Assembly: GCA_030147305.1 (NCBI GenBank)
Contig: JASLAE010000285.1
Span: 1-6,216 of the forward strand
Reading direction: 5' to 3'
DNA: 6,216 nt
Source of the DNA: Cesiribacter sp.
GTDB lineage: Bacteria > Bacteroidota > Bacteroidia > Cytophagales > Cyclobacteriaceae
Made by a program: the position numbers and the translations under genes. Under the pieces are notes generated by a model, which saw only the letters and a list, made by a program, of their open reading frames with translations, ran no database searches and was not told the DNA's origin. Positions 1 to 6,216 of the stretch are shown here, in pieces (position 1 is the stretch's first letter; each line of letters starts with the position of its first letter).

Positions 1-315
1 GTCATAGTCGTTGAGCACCACCCGGCCTTCCAGTAAAAGGTCAAAGACGCGTTCTCCTACCCTTGTTACCGCTATCTCGGCAAAGTGCAGCACCACCTTA
101 TACTCGCCGTTGCTGATGGGAAAGTTATAGCTGAAAGAACCGTTCTGCGTGGTAGAAGATCTGGCCCTTTGGTAAAGCCCGTCATCGGTGGTAGCGGCTA
201 TGGCAGTTGTTGTGCTAAGGGTGTTGCCTGGGGAAGGACTAAAATAAGCATCCGCAGAAAATAAGCCCATCCCTGTACTAAGCTGGCCCCCCGCTGAATT
301 TACCCGGTACACAGC
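1..315 (-). other. Malectin-like carbohydrate-binding domain (partial)
   Basis: From residue ~978 the translation reads AVYRVNSAGG, then aromatic/Gly-rich strands, then NGEYKVVLHFAEI (1046-1058) and GERVFDLLLEG (1064-1074). This is the characteristic order of malectin/Di-glucose-binding domains in bacterial extracellular enzymes. The domain reaches at least FDLLLEGRVVLNDYD at the left edge, so its last strands are missing. Known relatives bind oligosaccharides; the role here is presumably anchoring the enzyme to polysaccharide. Confidence 0.8.
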
Positions 316-3246
316 GGAAGTACCTGTAGCAGTATTGATGTTAAGTAAAAAATCATCGCTGACGGTACCGCCTTTTCCATCACTTGCCATTAAGCGTATG
401 TTCAGACTGGCAGGGCTTCCTTCCGGCGGTGTACCGCTAAAACTACGGGTGCTGCCATTGAAATGAAGCCAGGCAGGCAAAGCAGTATTGTTAGATAATC
501 CTGCAGAATAACTCAAGGCATCACCATCAGCATCTGTAAAAGTATTTGCTGAAAATGTGTAGCCGAAAGCATGGCCCACAGTAGCATGCTGGTCCGGAAC
601 AGGATTACTCACTACCGGTGGCTGATTTGCCGTACCGTTAACATTTACAGTTACAACACCTGATGTATTCGTAGCGCCTGAATTATCCGTAGCTCTGGCT
701 GTAATCGAATATGTACCTGCAGCTACATTGCTCCAGCTATAGCTGTAAGGATCGCTCAGATCCTCTCCCAGCTTTGTCGTGCCTCTGAAGAACTCTACTT
801 TACTGATGCTTCCATCAGCATCCGATGCATGTGCCTGTAAGCTAATAGTAGCCGGAGCATTGAAATTGGAACTATCCGCCGGGGAGGTAATACTGATCAT
901 GGGCGGCTGACTTGCAGGCATTGTAGCGCAATCCGAGTACAACTTAACTTCTTTCGTGGTGGAGAGACCAGCGGCATCCGTAACCCTGAGTGTTACTCGG
1001 TAATAATAAGATTCATCCCCGCAACCCAATGGAGAAATTGTTGCAGTGGTCTCCGGAGAGCTGTCATAAGGCTCGGGGTGCTCATGGTCGCTATGGTGTA
1101 GAATTGTTTGCCACCGGTAAGAAAGCTGATCTTCACTATGCTCCTGGTCTACAACTGTGGCTTTCAGGGAATAGGTTAAATCGCCCTGGTTAAGGGGATA
1201 TTTACTGCTATCTACCGGGCTGTTTATGGTTACCTGTGGAGGCGTATTGTTTACTGAAATCACTAAAGAAGCTTGGTCAGTACTGCCCCGGCTGTCTGTA
1301 ACGGTTAGGGTAACCGTAAATTTTGTGGTTGCATTGGTAGCCGTTGTAAAAGTATGGGAAGGATTTGCAAGTGTACTGGTAGTTCCATCACCAAAGTTCC
1401 AGTGAAAGCTTAACACGTCTCCATCCGGATCCGAGGATGCACTGCCCGTGAACTGTACCGTTAATGGACTAATGCCGTAGCTCTTATCTGATGAAGCTAT
1501 CGCATGTGGAGCTAAATTGACACTTTTACTGATAATCTTTCTGATCACCGAAGGAAAATTGATATAATAAAGCCCGGCTTCTGTAGGGTGGGTAGCCATG
1601 GCCACTACTACTGCCCCGGAATTAATGAAATCTCTTACCTCAACGGGTTTATCTAGCCCATCCATAGTAATGCTTCTGATCCATTGCCTTGCATAATCTC
1701 CAAAAAACAGTGTATTTCTGAATGCTGGAGGGAAATCATTATGTGGGTAAAAAACGCCTGCCATCGTCGCATTAGCACCAAACTGTGGTCCAGCAACCGG
1801 AGAACTGGGGTCACCAATGTTTACTGCTGTTGCCGATTCACCACTAAATGTACCTGTTCTGGCGGGTCCAGTACTGCTGTGACGCATGTCAATAAGCGGC
1901 CGCTTGTGCATATATGTTTTTACTGTGGATGGTATAGCCTTAGTAGGCTGGCAGGGATTAGAAAAGGTTGCAGTACCACTGGCGGTTTCCTGGGTGATTA
2001 AGTCCTGGAAATAAAAATATCGCTGGGTACATCCATTAATTCCGTATTCTGGATTTGGCGCATAATAGTTATACTTCTTCAAGCTGCTGTATCCTGAATG
2101 GGGTGAAAGCCCTTCAAATAATGGCCAGCCTAAATTCTGACCTCCTTTGGTTACTACACTAAGCTCTTCATAAGTACTATGGCCAACATCCCCCACATAC
2201 AGTACGCCAGGTTTACCATCCGCAGGATTCAAACTGCCCGATCCGGGTCTGAGTATCATTCGGAAAGGGTTACGGAAACCTAATGCCCAAACTTTAGAGC
2301 GAATCGAGCCAGGCTTTGTCGTTTCATAAAAAGGGTTACTGGGTACCCCATTACCTGTTTCCGGATTAATCCTGAGTATTTTTCCACTATAACTTTCCAG
2401 CATTTGTGCGCGAAAAGCCCCTACATTTTCCTGATTAGTGATGATTCCATCTGTAAGTGCCTGTGCATAATATGTACCTGAGGCACTGCCTCCATCCTGT
2501 CCGTTATAACTTGCACCGTCTCCTGCTGAAATAAGTAACGTACCATCAGTACCAAAGACAAGAGAACCGGTGCCATGACTCTCGTGCAAGGATGGAATAC
2601 CATTAGACCTGGTTGTACCAATCATTACTTTGCGGCTGGCTGCACTTACACTATATCCGCTTGTTGATTTTGTTGCTGTATAGCGGGTCAATCGGCCAAT
2701 AGTAGCATTGAAATATTCATTTTTAGTCGCACTATAACTGCTTGTGCCATGCCATAACAGGTGGTGTCGATCCACAGTATAGAGCAGGTAAAAATAGCCA
2801 TTTGTATCGAACTGAGGATGAAGTGCAAAGCCCAGCAAACCAAAGTCGCGCCAGCCACCTACCTCATCGCTAATATCCAGCAGCAAGGTTTTTTGACTAT
2901 TCTCCACAACCCACACCCTTCCGCCCCTTTCCCAGACAAACATCTGGCTGCCACTTTTATTAAAAGTAAGCCCTACCGCCTCATTCCACTGGGAGGAAAC
3001 TGTAATGGATGTAAAACCGCTGGGGGGTGTTTGTGCGAAGCTGGTTTTCCAGAAACACAACAAAATCACAAGCAAGAGGATACTACCAGCACTTGAAATA
3101 GTACGGTTGCTAAAGCCTAATTTATTTATGCTGGCATCAGTTCTATTTCCCCATGGCTGCAGCCTGTCATCACAAAAGAAATTTAAGGACGACATTTCAG
3201 AAGATAAATACATCTGAATTTTGTTAAAAAGTATAAATCTACTCAT
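1..3246 (-). CDS. Secreted multidomain glucose/sorbosone dehydrogenase-like protein with PKD, Ig-like, cadherin-like and malectin modules (3' end outside window)
   Basis: One open frame of 1082 codons, with no stop, runs from ATG at 3246 to the left edge. Seen, by residue: hydrophobic segment 52-66 followed by SFA|Q, a likely signal-peptidase I site after A71; GSDH propeller ~85-570 with GLLGFALHP (136-144), ESHGTGSLVFG (222-232), SAGDG (240-244), GKILRINP (288-295), ALGFRNPF (321-328), YVGDVG (350-355) and FFGDYARQWIRSI (514-526); PKD ~577-666 with WNFGDGT (616-622); Ig-like ~669-773; second Ig-like (Big_9-like) ~782-870; dystroglycan-type cadherin-like ~876-971; malectin-like from ~978. By motif alignment with soluble PQQ glucose dehydrogenase, H224 and R325 match its catalytic His and Arg. 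Family knowledge suggests PQQ-dependent oxidation of sugars or related alcohols outside the cell; the substrate is unknown. Sequence beyond the edge may hold a type IX secretion signal. An in-frame TAA at 3273-3271 limits the start to M1, M12 or M18. All leave an unusually long n-region. Domain calls are firm; enzymatic activity is inferred. Confidence 0.93.
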   Translation of the reverse strand, partial: MSRFILFNKIQMYLSSEMSSLNFFCDDRLQPWGNRTDASINKLGFSNRTISSAGSILLLVILLCFWKTSFAQTPPSGFTSITVSSQWNEAVGLTFNKSGSQMFVWERGGRVWVVENSQKTLLLDISDEVGGWRDFGLLGFALHPQFDTNGYFYLLYTVDRHHLLWHGTSSYSATKNEYFNATIGRLTRYTATKSTSGYSVSAASRKVMIGTTRSNGIPSLHESHGTGSLVFGTDGTLLISAGDGASYNGQDGGSASGTYYAQALTDGIITNQENVGAFRAQMLESYSGKILRINPETGNGVPSNPFYETTKPGSIRSKVWALGFRNPFRMILRPGSGSLNPADGKPGVLYVGDVGHSTYEELSVVTKGGQNLGWPLFEGLSPHSGYSSLKKYNYYAPNPEYGINGCTQRYFYFQDLITQETASGTATFSNPCQPTKAIPSTVKTYMHKRPLIDMRHSSTGPARTGTFSGESATAVNIGDPSSPVAGPQFGANATMAGVFYPHNDFPPAFRNTLFFGDYARQWIRSITMDGLDKPVEVRDFINSGAVVVAMATHPTEAGLYYINFPSVIRKIISKSVNLAPHAIASSDKSYGISPLTVQFTGSASSDPDGDVLSFHWNFGDGTTSTLANPSHTFTTATNATTKFTVTLTVTDSRGSTDQASLVISVNNTPPQVTINSPVDSSKYPLNQGDLTYSLKATVVDQEHSEDQLSYRWQTILHHSDHEHPEPYDSSPETTATISPLGCGDESYYYRVTLRVTDAAGLSTTKEVKLYSDCATMPASQPPMISITSPADSSNFNAPATISLQAHASDADGSISKVEFFRGTTKLGEDLSDPYSYSWSNVAAGTYSITARATDNSGATNTSGVVTVNVNGTANQPPVVSNPVPDQHATVGHAFGYTFSANTFTDADGDALSYSAGLSNNTALPAWLHFNGSTRSFSGTPPEGSPASLNIRLMASDGKGGTVSDDFLLNINTATGTSAVYRVNSAGGQLSTGMGLFSADAYFSPSPGNTLSTTTAIAATTDDGLYQRARSSTTQNGSFSYNFPISNGEYKVVLHFAEIAVTRVGERVFDLLLEGRVVLNDYD
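3034..3093 (-). other. Signal peptide hydrophobic core and cleavage site of the GSDH-like protein
   Basis: Residues ~52-71 form a Leu/Ile/Val-rich core followed by WKTSFA|QT, which fits signal-peptidase I (small residues at -3 and -1). About 50 residues precede the core if translation begins at 3246, or about 33 if it begins at M18 (3195). This is long for a bacterial signal peptide, so either the annotated start is too far upstream or the protein has an extended n-region. No Cys lies at a lipobox position, so a lipoprotein is unlikely. Confidence 0.7.
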
Positions 3247-3302
3247 AGGAGTTGTTGATTTTTTTCTTCTTTAAAATGGGATTTGATAATGCGTGATTGT
3301 CC

Positions 3303-3317
3303 TGAGCTAAAAGCTCA
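3303..3317. repeat. Perfect short dyad TGAGCT-AAA-AGCTCA upstream of the GSDH-like gene
   Basis: Two perfect 6-bp arms flank a 3-base spacer, centred about 64 bp upstream of the ATG at 3246. The position would suit an operator or 5'-UTR hairpin for the minus-strand gene. The arms are short enough to occur by chance, and no known regulator is recognised. Confidence 0.3.
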
Positions 3318-3341
3318 ATCCATTAGCGCTGTAGTACAGAC

Positions 3342-3357
3342 CATAATCTTTATTATG
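3342..3357. repeat. Short dyad CATAAT-CTTT-ATTATG
   Basis: Perfect 6-bp arms with a 4-base spacer, about 100 bp upstream of the GSDH-like start and 24 bp from the TGAGCT dyad. Arms are AT-rich, so chance is a realistic explanation; the pairing of two dyads near one start is the only reason to list it. Confidence 0.2.
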
Positions 3358-3538
3358 ACTGCTACCGAAATAAAGCAGCCAACTTATTGAGAAGGGTACT
3401 ATTAACCAGTGATGAATGAATACCCTGGCACTTACAGCTTTTCCGTAAGCCAAGAATCATAGAATATTTAAACATCTTGCCCGCTGGGCTAAAGAAAGAT
3501 AAGCTGTTTAGACTCATCTTGAGAGGCATATGCAGTCA

Positions 3539-3556
3539 TGTTCCCTTAGCGGAACA
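3539..3556. repeat. Dyad TGTTCC-N6-GGAACA
   Basis: Perfect 6-bp arms around CTTAGC in the middle of the divergent region. The TGTTC-N8-GAACA form is the general shape of a dimeric repressor site, and it lies upstream of a DNA repair operon, but it is about 525 bp from the ligase start and matches no operator I can name for this group. Confidence 0.25.
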
Positions 3557-3735
3557 ATGCTAAAAATATTATATAGTAAGGAAATCACAATGCGTACTCT
3601 TCAACTATATAAAGCAAGAAAAATGAAGAAATTTCTTATGATAAATCCGCACCATAATACATAATTATAAATACGAGAACCAAAGGAATATTGATTTAAC
3701 AAATGCAGAATAATGCAATGTATCATCCTTATAAT

Positions 3736-3752
3736 CAGCATATTATATGCTG
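3736..3752. repeat. Perfect 17-bp palindrome CAGCATAT-T-ATATGCTG
   Basis: Eight-base arms are perfectly complementary around a single central T, the longest perfect dyad I found in the intergenic region. A one-base spacer makes a transcribed hairpin unlikely and fits a dimeric DNA-binding protein better. It lies about 330 bp upstream of the ligase and 490 bp upstream of the divergent gene. In AT-rich DNA a match of this length can still be accidental. Confidence 0.35.
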
Positions 3753-3910
3753 TAATCGTTTTATTAATTTAGATTATTAAATATTTAAAAGCAATACCAT
3801 TTGTTTATATTTTTTTCTTTTTCAGAATATCATTTAAAACAGAATTTGTGCTATAAAATGATTAACCCTCTTCTAAACACCTACACTACTTCTGCTGATC
3901 GTATTATTTC

Positions 3911-4030
3911 ATGAATTCCTCATTTTCCATTTCTTTACCCATTACTTATTCAGCTGGCTATTGCATTAAGGTTGATGCATGGGCAAGCATTGAAAGGTTG
4001 ATCTTATGTTATGGACATATCAGTCAATGA
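3911..4030 (+). pseudogene. Possible remnant of the ligase-associated exonuclease N-terminus (39 codons)
   Basis: An ATG-to-TGA frame lies where the ligase-associated exonuclease (metallo-beta-lactamase fold, about 340 residues) is normally encoded. Residues ~11-18 read ITYSAGYC, comparable with the family start FT..G.YC; residues ~21-36 read VDAWASIERLILCYGH, comparable with the family pattern [IV]DPW.PV..A.ITH.HSDH. Shared or similar positions include T, YC, V/I-D, W, I/V, E/D, R/K, I/L-L/I and the GH. About four residues are missing between YC and VDAW. The metal-binding HxHxDH is lost (CYGHISQ) and the frame stops after residue 39, so it could not be an active nuclease. The family pattern is from memory and the match is short. 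It could be chance or a small unrelated peptide. Confidence 0.3.
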
Positions 4031-4077
4031 AGATTTTCTACTGCAAACAATCAGCTGCAGGAGCAGGTTCTAGCTAA
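4027..4077 (+). other. 16-codon frame leading into the ligase start (possible leader peptide)
   Basis: ATG at 4027-4029 overlaps the TGA of the preceding 39-codon frame as ATGA. The frame (MKIFYCKQSAAGAGSS) ends at TAA 4075-4077, only 4 bases before the TTG start of the ligase. Such an arrangement would let ribosomes terminate and reinitiate at a weak TTG start. There is no clear Shine-Dalgarno before 4027, and a 16-codon frame is easily accidental. Confidence 0.2.
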
Positions 4078-4081
4078 AAAC

Positions 4082-5695
4082 TTGAAACAATTTGCGAATC
4101 TTTTTGCTCAGCTGGACTTAACAAACAAGACCAATGAAAAGCTCGCTGTTCTGAAGCAGTATCTGCAGCAGGCTTCCCATAAAGATATTCTCTGGGCACT
4201 GGCACTATTTACTGGCAAGCGTCCCCGCAGACCGGTAAATAGCAGCATGCTCCGGCTTTGGGCGGCAGAGGCAGCCAACCTCCCACTCTGGCTTTTTGAA
4301 GAAAGTTACCACGTTGCCGGTGACCTTTCAGAAACAATTGCGCTGCTCTTACCCCCCCCAACACAAGCACAGGAACAATCGCTCTCTTACTGGATGGGCT
4401 TTCTTGGGCAGATGCATGCCTTGAATGATGCTGATAAAAAAGCAGCACTGCTGGAAGCATGGGATATGATGGACAAAGGAGAACGTTTTGTATTCAATAA
4501 GTTGATGTCAGGATCTTTTAGAATAGGCATTAGCCAACGCCTCATGGTACGTGCCCTTTCTGAGGTACTGGAGATGGATCCAGCTGTAGCTGCTCACCGC
4601 TTGATGGGCAGATGGGATCCCGAAACCGTTAGCTTCGACTCTCTCTTTTCAGAAGAAGACCTTAACGACAACCTTAGCAGACCTTACCCTTTTTTCCTGG
4701 CCCATTCAGTAGACACCGGACCAGAGGAGCTGGGAACAGCCGGAGAATGGCAGGCCGAATGGAAATGGGATGGAATCCGCTCCCAGCTAATCTTCAGAAA
4801 AGGTGAAATTCATATCTGGTCCAGGGGCGAAGAGTTGGTAACAGACAAATATCCCGAGCTGGCCTCCCTCATAGATTTCTTACCTTATGACTGTGTAATT
4901 GACGGTGAAATTTTACCCGTTAAAGACGGCATCGTAATGCCTTTTGCAGCGCTGCAAACACGCATTGGCCGCAAAAGTGTCAGCAAAAAGCAGCTAACTG
5001 AAGTACCTGTACAAATTTATGCCTATGATTTACTAGAGCTTAAGGGGGAAGATATTCGCCAGTGGCCCTTGGAGAAACGCAGGGCACAGCTGGAGAAGTT
5101 GGTCGCTGAAACAGCCAGGCCAGCACTCTTACAGGCCTCTGCCATTGTGCCTTACCACTCCTGGAAAGATTTGCACGCAGTGCGTAATGATTGTCGTTCA
5201 CTGATGGCGGAAGGGTTAATGCTGAAACGCAAAAGCTCTGTCTATGGCGCTGGCCGCAAACGCGGCGACTGGTGGAAATGGAAAATAGAGCCGCTCACCA
5301 TTGATGGTGTTCTTATTTATGCACAGAAAGGGAGTGGCCGCAGAGCAGATTTATATACCGATTATACCTTTGCTGTCAGGGATGGGGAGGAAAGCCTGGT
5401 GCCATTTGCCAAAGCCTATTCAGGACTAACGGATGAAGAAATACGGCGGGTCGATAATTTTGTAAAACGAAACACAAAGGAACGCTTCGGACCCGTACGC
5501 ACCGTTACTCCCAGTTTAGTCTTTGAGATTGCCTTCGAGGGCATACAAAAAAGTAACCGTCACAAATCTGGCGTCGCCCTTCGCTTTCCGCGTATCCTGC
5601 GCTGGCGACACGACAAAAAACCTGCGGATGCCAATACCCTGGCAGATTTGCAAAACATGTTACAGGTATATGGCAACAATGCGCAGGAGGAGTAA
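4082..5695 (+). CDS. ATP-dependent DNA ligase of the bacterial repair-cluster type
   Basis: 537 residues, full length for this family (the PP_1105-type ligases). Seals nicks in duplex DNA through enzyme-AMP and DNA-adenylate intermediates. N-terminal DNA-binding domain ~1-200; adenylation domain with motif I EWKWDGIR (226-233; K228 is the adenylated lysine), motif III DGEI (274-277), motif IIIa YAYDLLEL (313-320), motif IV EGLMLKR (377-383), motif V WWKWKIEP (397-404); then an OB-fold domain ending in motif VI-like RFPRILRWRHDKKP (501-514). All core catalytic motifs look intact. Start: TTG 4082, chosen because the translation from there (MKQFANLFAQLD, then TNKTNEKL) matches the family's usual N-terminus. 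There is no in-frame ATG between the upstream stop TGA at 4028-4030 and residue M56. AGGAG at 4059-4063 is 18 bases away, too far to be a good Shine-Dalgarno. Cotranscribed with the helicase 6 bp downstream. A C8 run lies at 4352-4359. Accessory repair ligase rather than the replicative NAD-dependent LigA. Confidence 0.96.
   Translation: MKQFANLFAQLDLTNKTNEKLAVLKQYLQQASHKDILWALALFTGKRPRRPVNSSMLRLWAAEAANLPLWLFEESYHVAGDLSETIALLLPPPTQAQEQSLSYWMGFLGQMHALNDADKKAALLEAWDMMDKGERFVFNKLMSGSFRIGISQRLMVRALSEVLEMDPAVAAHRLMGRWDPETVSFDSLFSEEDLNDNLSRPYPFFLAHSVDTGPEELGTAGEWQAEWKWDGIRSQLIFRKGEIHIWSRGEELVTDKYPELASLIDFLPYDCVIDGEILPVKDGIVMPFAALQTRIGRKSVSKKQLTEVPVQIYAYDLLELKGEDIRQWPLEKRRAQLEKLVAETARPALLQASAIVPYHSWKDLHAVRNDCRSLMAEGLMLKRKSSVYGAGRKRGDWWKWKIEPLTIDGVLIYAQKGSGRRADLYTDYTFAVRDGEESLVPFAKAYSGLTDEEIRRVDNFVKRNTKERFGPVRTVTPSLVFEIAFEGIQKSNRHKSGVALRFPRILRWRHDKKPADANTLADLQNMLQVYGNNAQEE
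5685..5690 (+). promoter_or_regulatory. Shine-Dalgarno AGGAGG of the helicase gene
   Basis: AGGAGG, part of GCAGGAGGAG, lies 11 bases before the helicase ATG and inside the ligase codons for its last residues (QEE). It is the only strong Shine-Dalgarno in the window and supports both the 5702 start and cotranscription with the ligase. Confidence 0.7.
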
Positions 5696-5701
5696 AAGCA
5701 A

Positions 5702-6216
5702 ATGAAACCTAAGGATAATTCCACCCACATCCAGCAGGATGAGTTTGCCGAAGCGCATACCTGGTTTGCTTCCAGGGGATGGCAGCCTTTTCCATTTCAG
5801 GAGGAAGTGTGGGGCGCTTACTTAAAGGGTAAAAGTGGCTTGCTAAATGCGCCGACAGGAAGCGGTAAAACCTATGCGCTCTGGTGGCCTTTGCTGCTGG
5901 AATGGATTCGGGATAATCCCGAGGATTGGAAAACTAAAAGGCCGGGCGGGCTGCAGCTAATCTGGATTACGCCCCTGCGAGCCCTTGCCAGAGATCTTCA
6001 GCTGGCCATGCAGCAGGTGGTAGACGAGCTGGGGCTTTCCTGGCAGGTTGCCCTGCGCACCGGTGACACCAGCAGCAGCGAACGACAAAAGCAGCTGCGC
6101 AATACACCGGAATGCATCATTACAACACCTGAAAGCCTGCACCTGCTACTGAGCCAAAAAAACAGCAGCCAGCTATTCAGGCGCTTCCGTTGCCTGGTGG
6201 TAGACGAATGGCACGA
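5702..6216 (+). CDS. Ligase-associated DEXH-box helicase, Lhr-core type (3' end outside window)
   Basis: 171 complete codons, truncated by the right edge; relatives are about 800 or more residues, so only the front half of RecA domain 1 is seen. Family role: superfamily 2 ATP-dependent 3'-to-5' DNA translocase/helicase acting with the linked ligase and nucleases in DNA repair. Seen: WFASRGWQPFPFQEEVW (21-37), the family's N-terminal Q-motif region; Walker A APTGSGKT (50-57); motif Ia TPLRALARDL (90-99); RTGDTSSSER (119-128), motif Ib region; TTPESLHLLLS (141-151); motif II VVDEWH (166-171), a DEWH box typical of this subfamily rather than DEAD or DEAH. The ATG at 5702 follows the ligase stop by 6 bp and has a strong Shine-Dalgarno, and the protein begins at the length expected for the family. 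A metallophosphoesterase gene may follow beyond the edge. Confidence 0.95.
   Translation, partial: MKPKDNSTHIQQDEFAEAHTWFASRGWQPFPFQEEVWGAYLKGKSGLLNAPTGSGKTYALWWPLLLEWIRDNPEDWKTKRPGGLQLIWITPLRALARDLQLAMQQVVDELGLSWQVALRTGDTSSSERQKQLRNTPECIITTPESLHLLLSQKNSSQLFRRFRCLVVDEWH

Larger units (their letters stand above)
3247..4081. other. Long AT-rich divergent intergenic region
   Basis: These 835 bp separate the starts of two divergently read units, so promoters for both must lie here. I found no tRNA, rRNA, CRISPR array or insertion sequence. The middle (about 3560-3860) is very AT-rich with poly-T tracts; base composition becomes more balanced from about 3900, where a degraded coding remnant may begin. 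Several short dyads are present (listed separately). No exact match to the Bacteroidota promoter pattern TAnnTTTG was found at a sensible position for either gene; the nearest is TACCATTTG near 3796, one base too long. Promoters are therefore not called. Confidence 0.8.

Noticed and set aside
1684..2001. 105-codon plus-strand frame rich in Cys and Trp
   Set aside because: Lies fully inside the GSDH-like gene on the opposite strand, whose frame has clear family motifs throughout; its composition is that of an antisense shadow.
2761..3217. Two overlapping plus-strand frames (2761-3096 and 3005-3217)
   Set aside because: Both are antisense to the propeller and signal-peptide coding region of the minus-strand gene and resemble no family.
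3393..3426. AGGGTA and TACCCT arms separated by 22 bases
   Set aside because: Six-base arms with a long loop are common by chance and nothing else supports a structure here.
3481..3500. GCCC-GCT-GGGC hairpin considered as a terminator
   Set aside because: Four-base stem without a following T tract, and no gene ends near it; both flanking genes read away from this region.
3590..3664. 24-codon plus-strand frame (MRTLQLYKARKMKKFL then MINPHHNT) with AAGGAA a few bases upstream
   Set aside because: Too short, in the most AT-rich part of the intergenic region, with no recognisable family; the Shine-Dalgarno-like match is expected by chance in purine-rich DNA.
3780..3870. TACCATTTG and TATAAA-like strings considered as a ligase promoter
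   Set aside because: Neither has a correctly spaced -33/-35 partner, and the Bacteroidota -7 pattern is off by one base, so I do not call a promoter.
5523..5705. 60-codon plus-strand frame spanning the ligase end and helicase start
   Set aside because: Out of frame with both genes and overlaps ligase motif VI coding sequence; an alternative-frame shadow.

Overview
The window looks like a piece of a Bacteroidota chromosome (Cytophagales-like lifestyle; genus not determinable). The grounds are a very large secreted glucose/sorbosone-dehydrogenase-like protein carrying PKD, Ig-like, cadherin-like and malectin modules, AT-rich intergenic DNA, a weak Shine-Dalgarno context at two of three starts, and a DNA-ligase-associated repair cluster of the kind found in Bacteroidota and Proteobacteria. 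The lineage is inferred, not proven.

Layout. Positions 1-3246 (minus strand) are one uninterrupted reading frame of 1082 codons whose 3' end lies beyond the left edge. It encodes an exported multidomain protein: signal segment, six-bladed beta-propeller GSDH domain, PKD domain, Ig-like domain with a His-rich loop, second Ig-like domain, dystroglycan/cadherin-like domain, and the start of a malectin-like carbohydrate-binding domain. Positions 3247-4081 are an 835-bp divergent intergenic region, AT-rich in the middle, with several short dyads and no ordinary gene. Positions 4082-5695 (plus) encode a 537-residue ATP-dependent DNA ligase that starts at TTG. After a 6-bp gap, 5702 onward (plus) encodes a ligase-associated DEXH-box (Lhr-core type) helicase cut off by the right edge.

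How they work together. Ligase and helicase form an operon; the helicase Shine-Dalgarno lies inside the last ligase codons. In other bacteria this cluster usually also holds a metallo-beta-lactamase-fold exonuclease and a metallophosphoesterase, and together they form a putative DNA end-processing and sealing module. No intact exonuclease is present upstream of the ligase here. In its expected place (3911-4030) is a 39-codon reading frame that resembles the N-terminus of that exonuclease family but has lost most of its metal ligands and then stops. This possible relic, followed by an ATGA-overlapping 16-codon frame leading to the TTG start of the ligase, is the most interesting thing seen. The divergent secreted protein is functionally unrelated to the repair operon.
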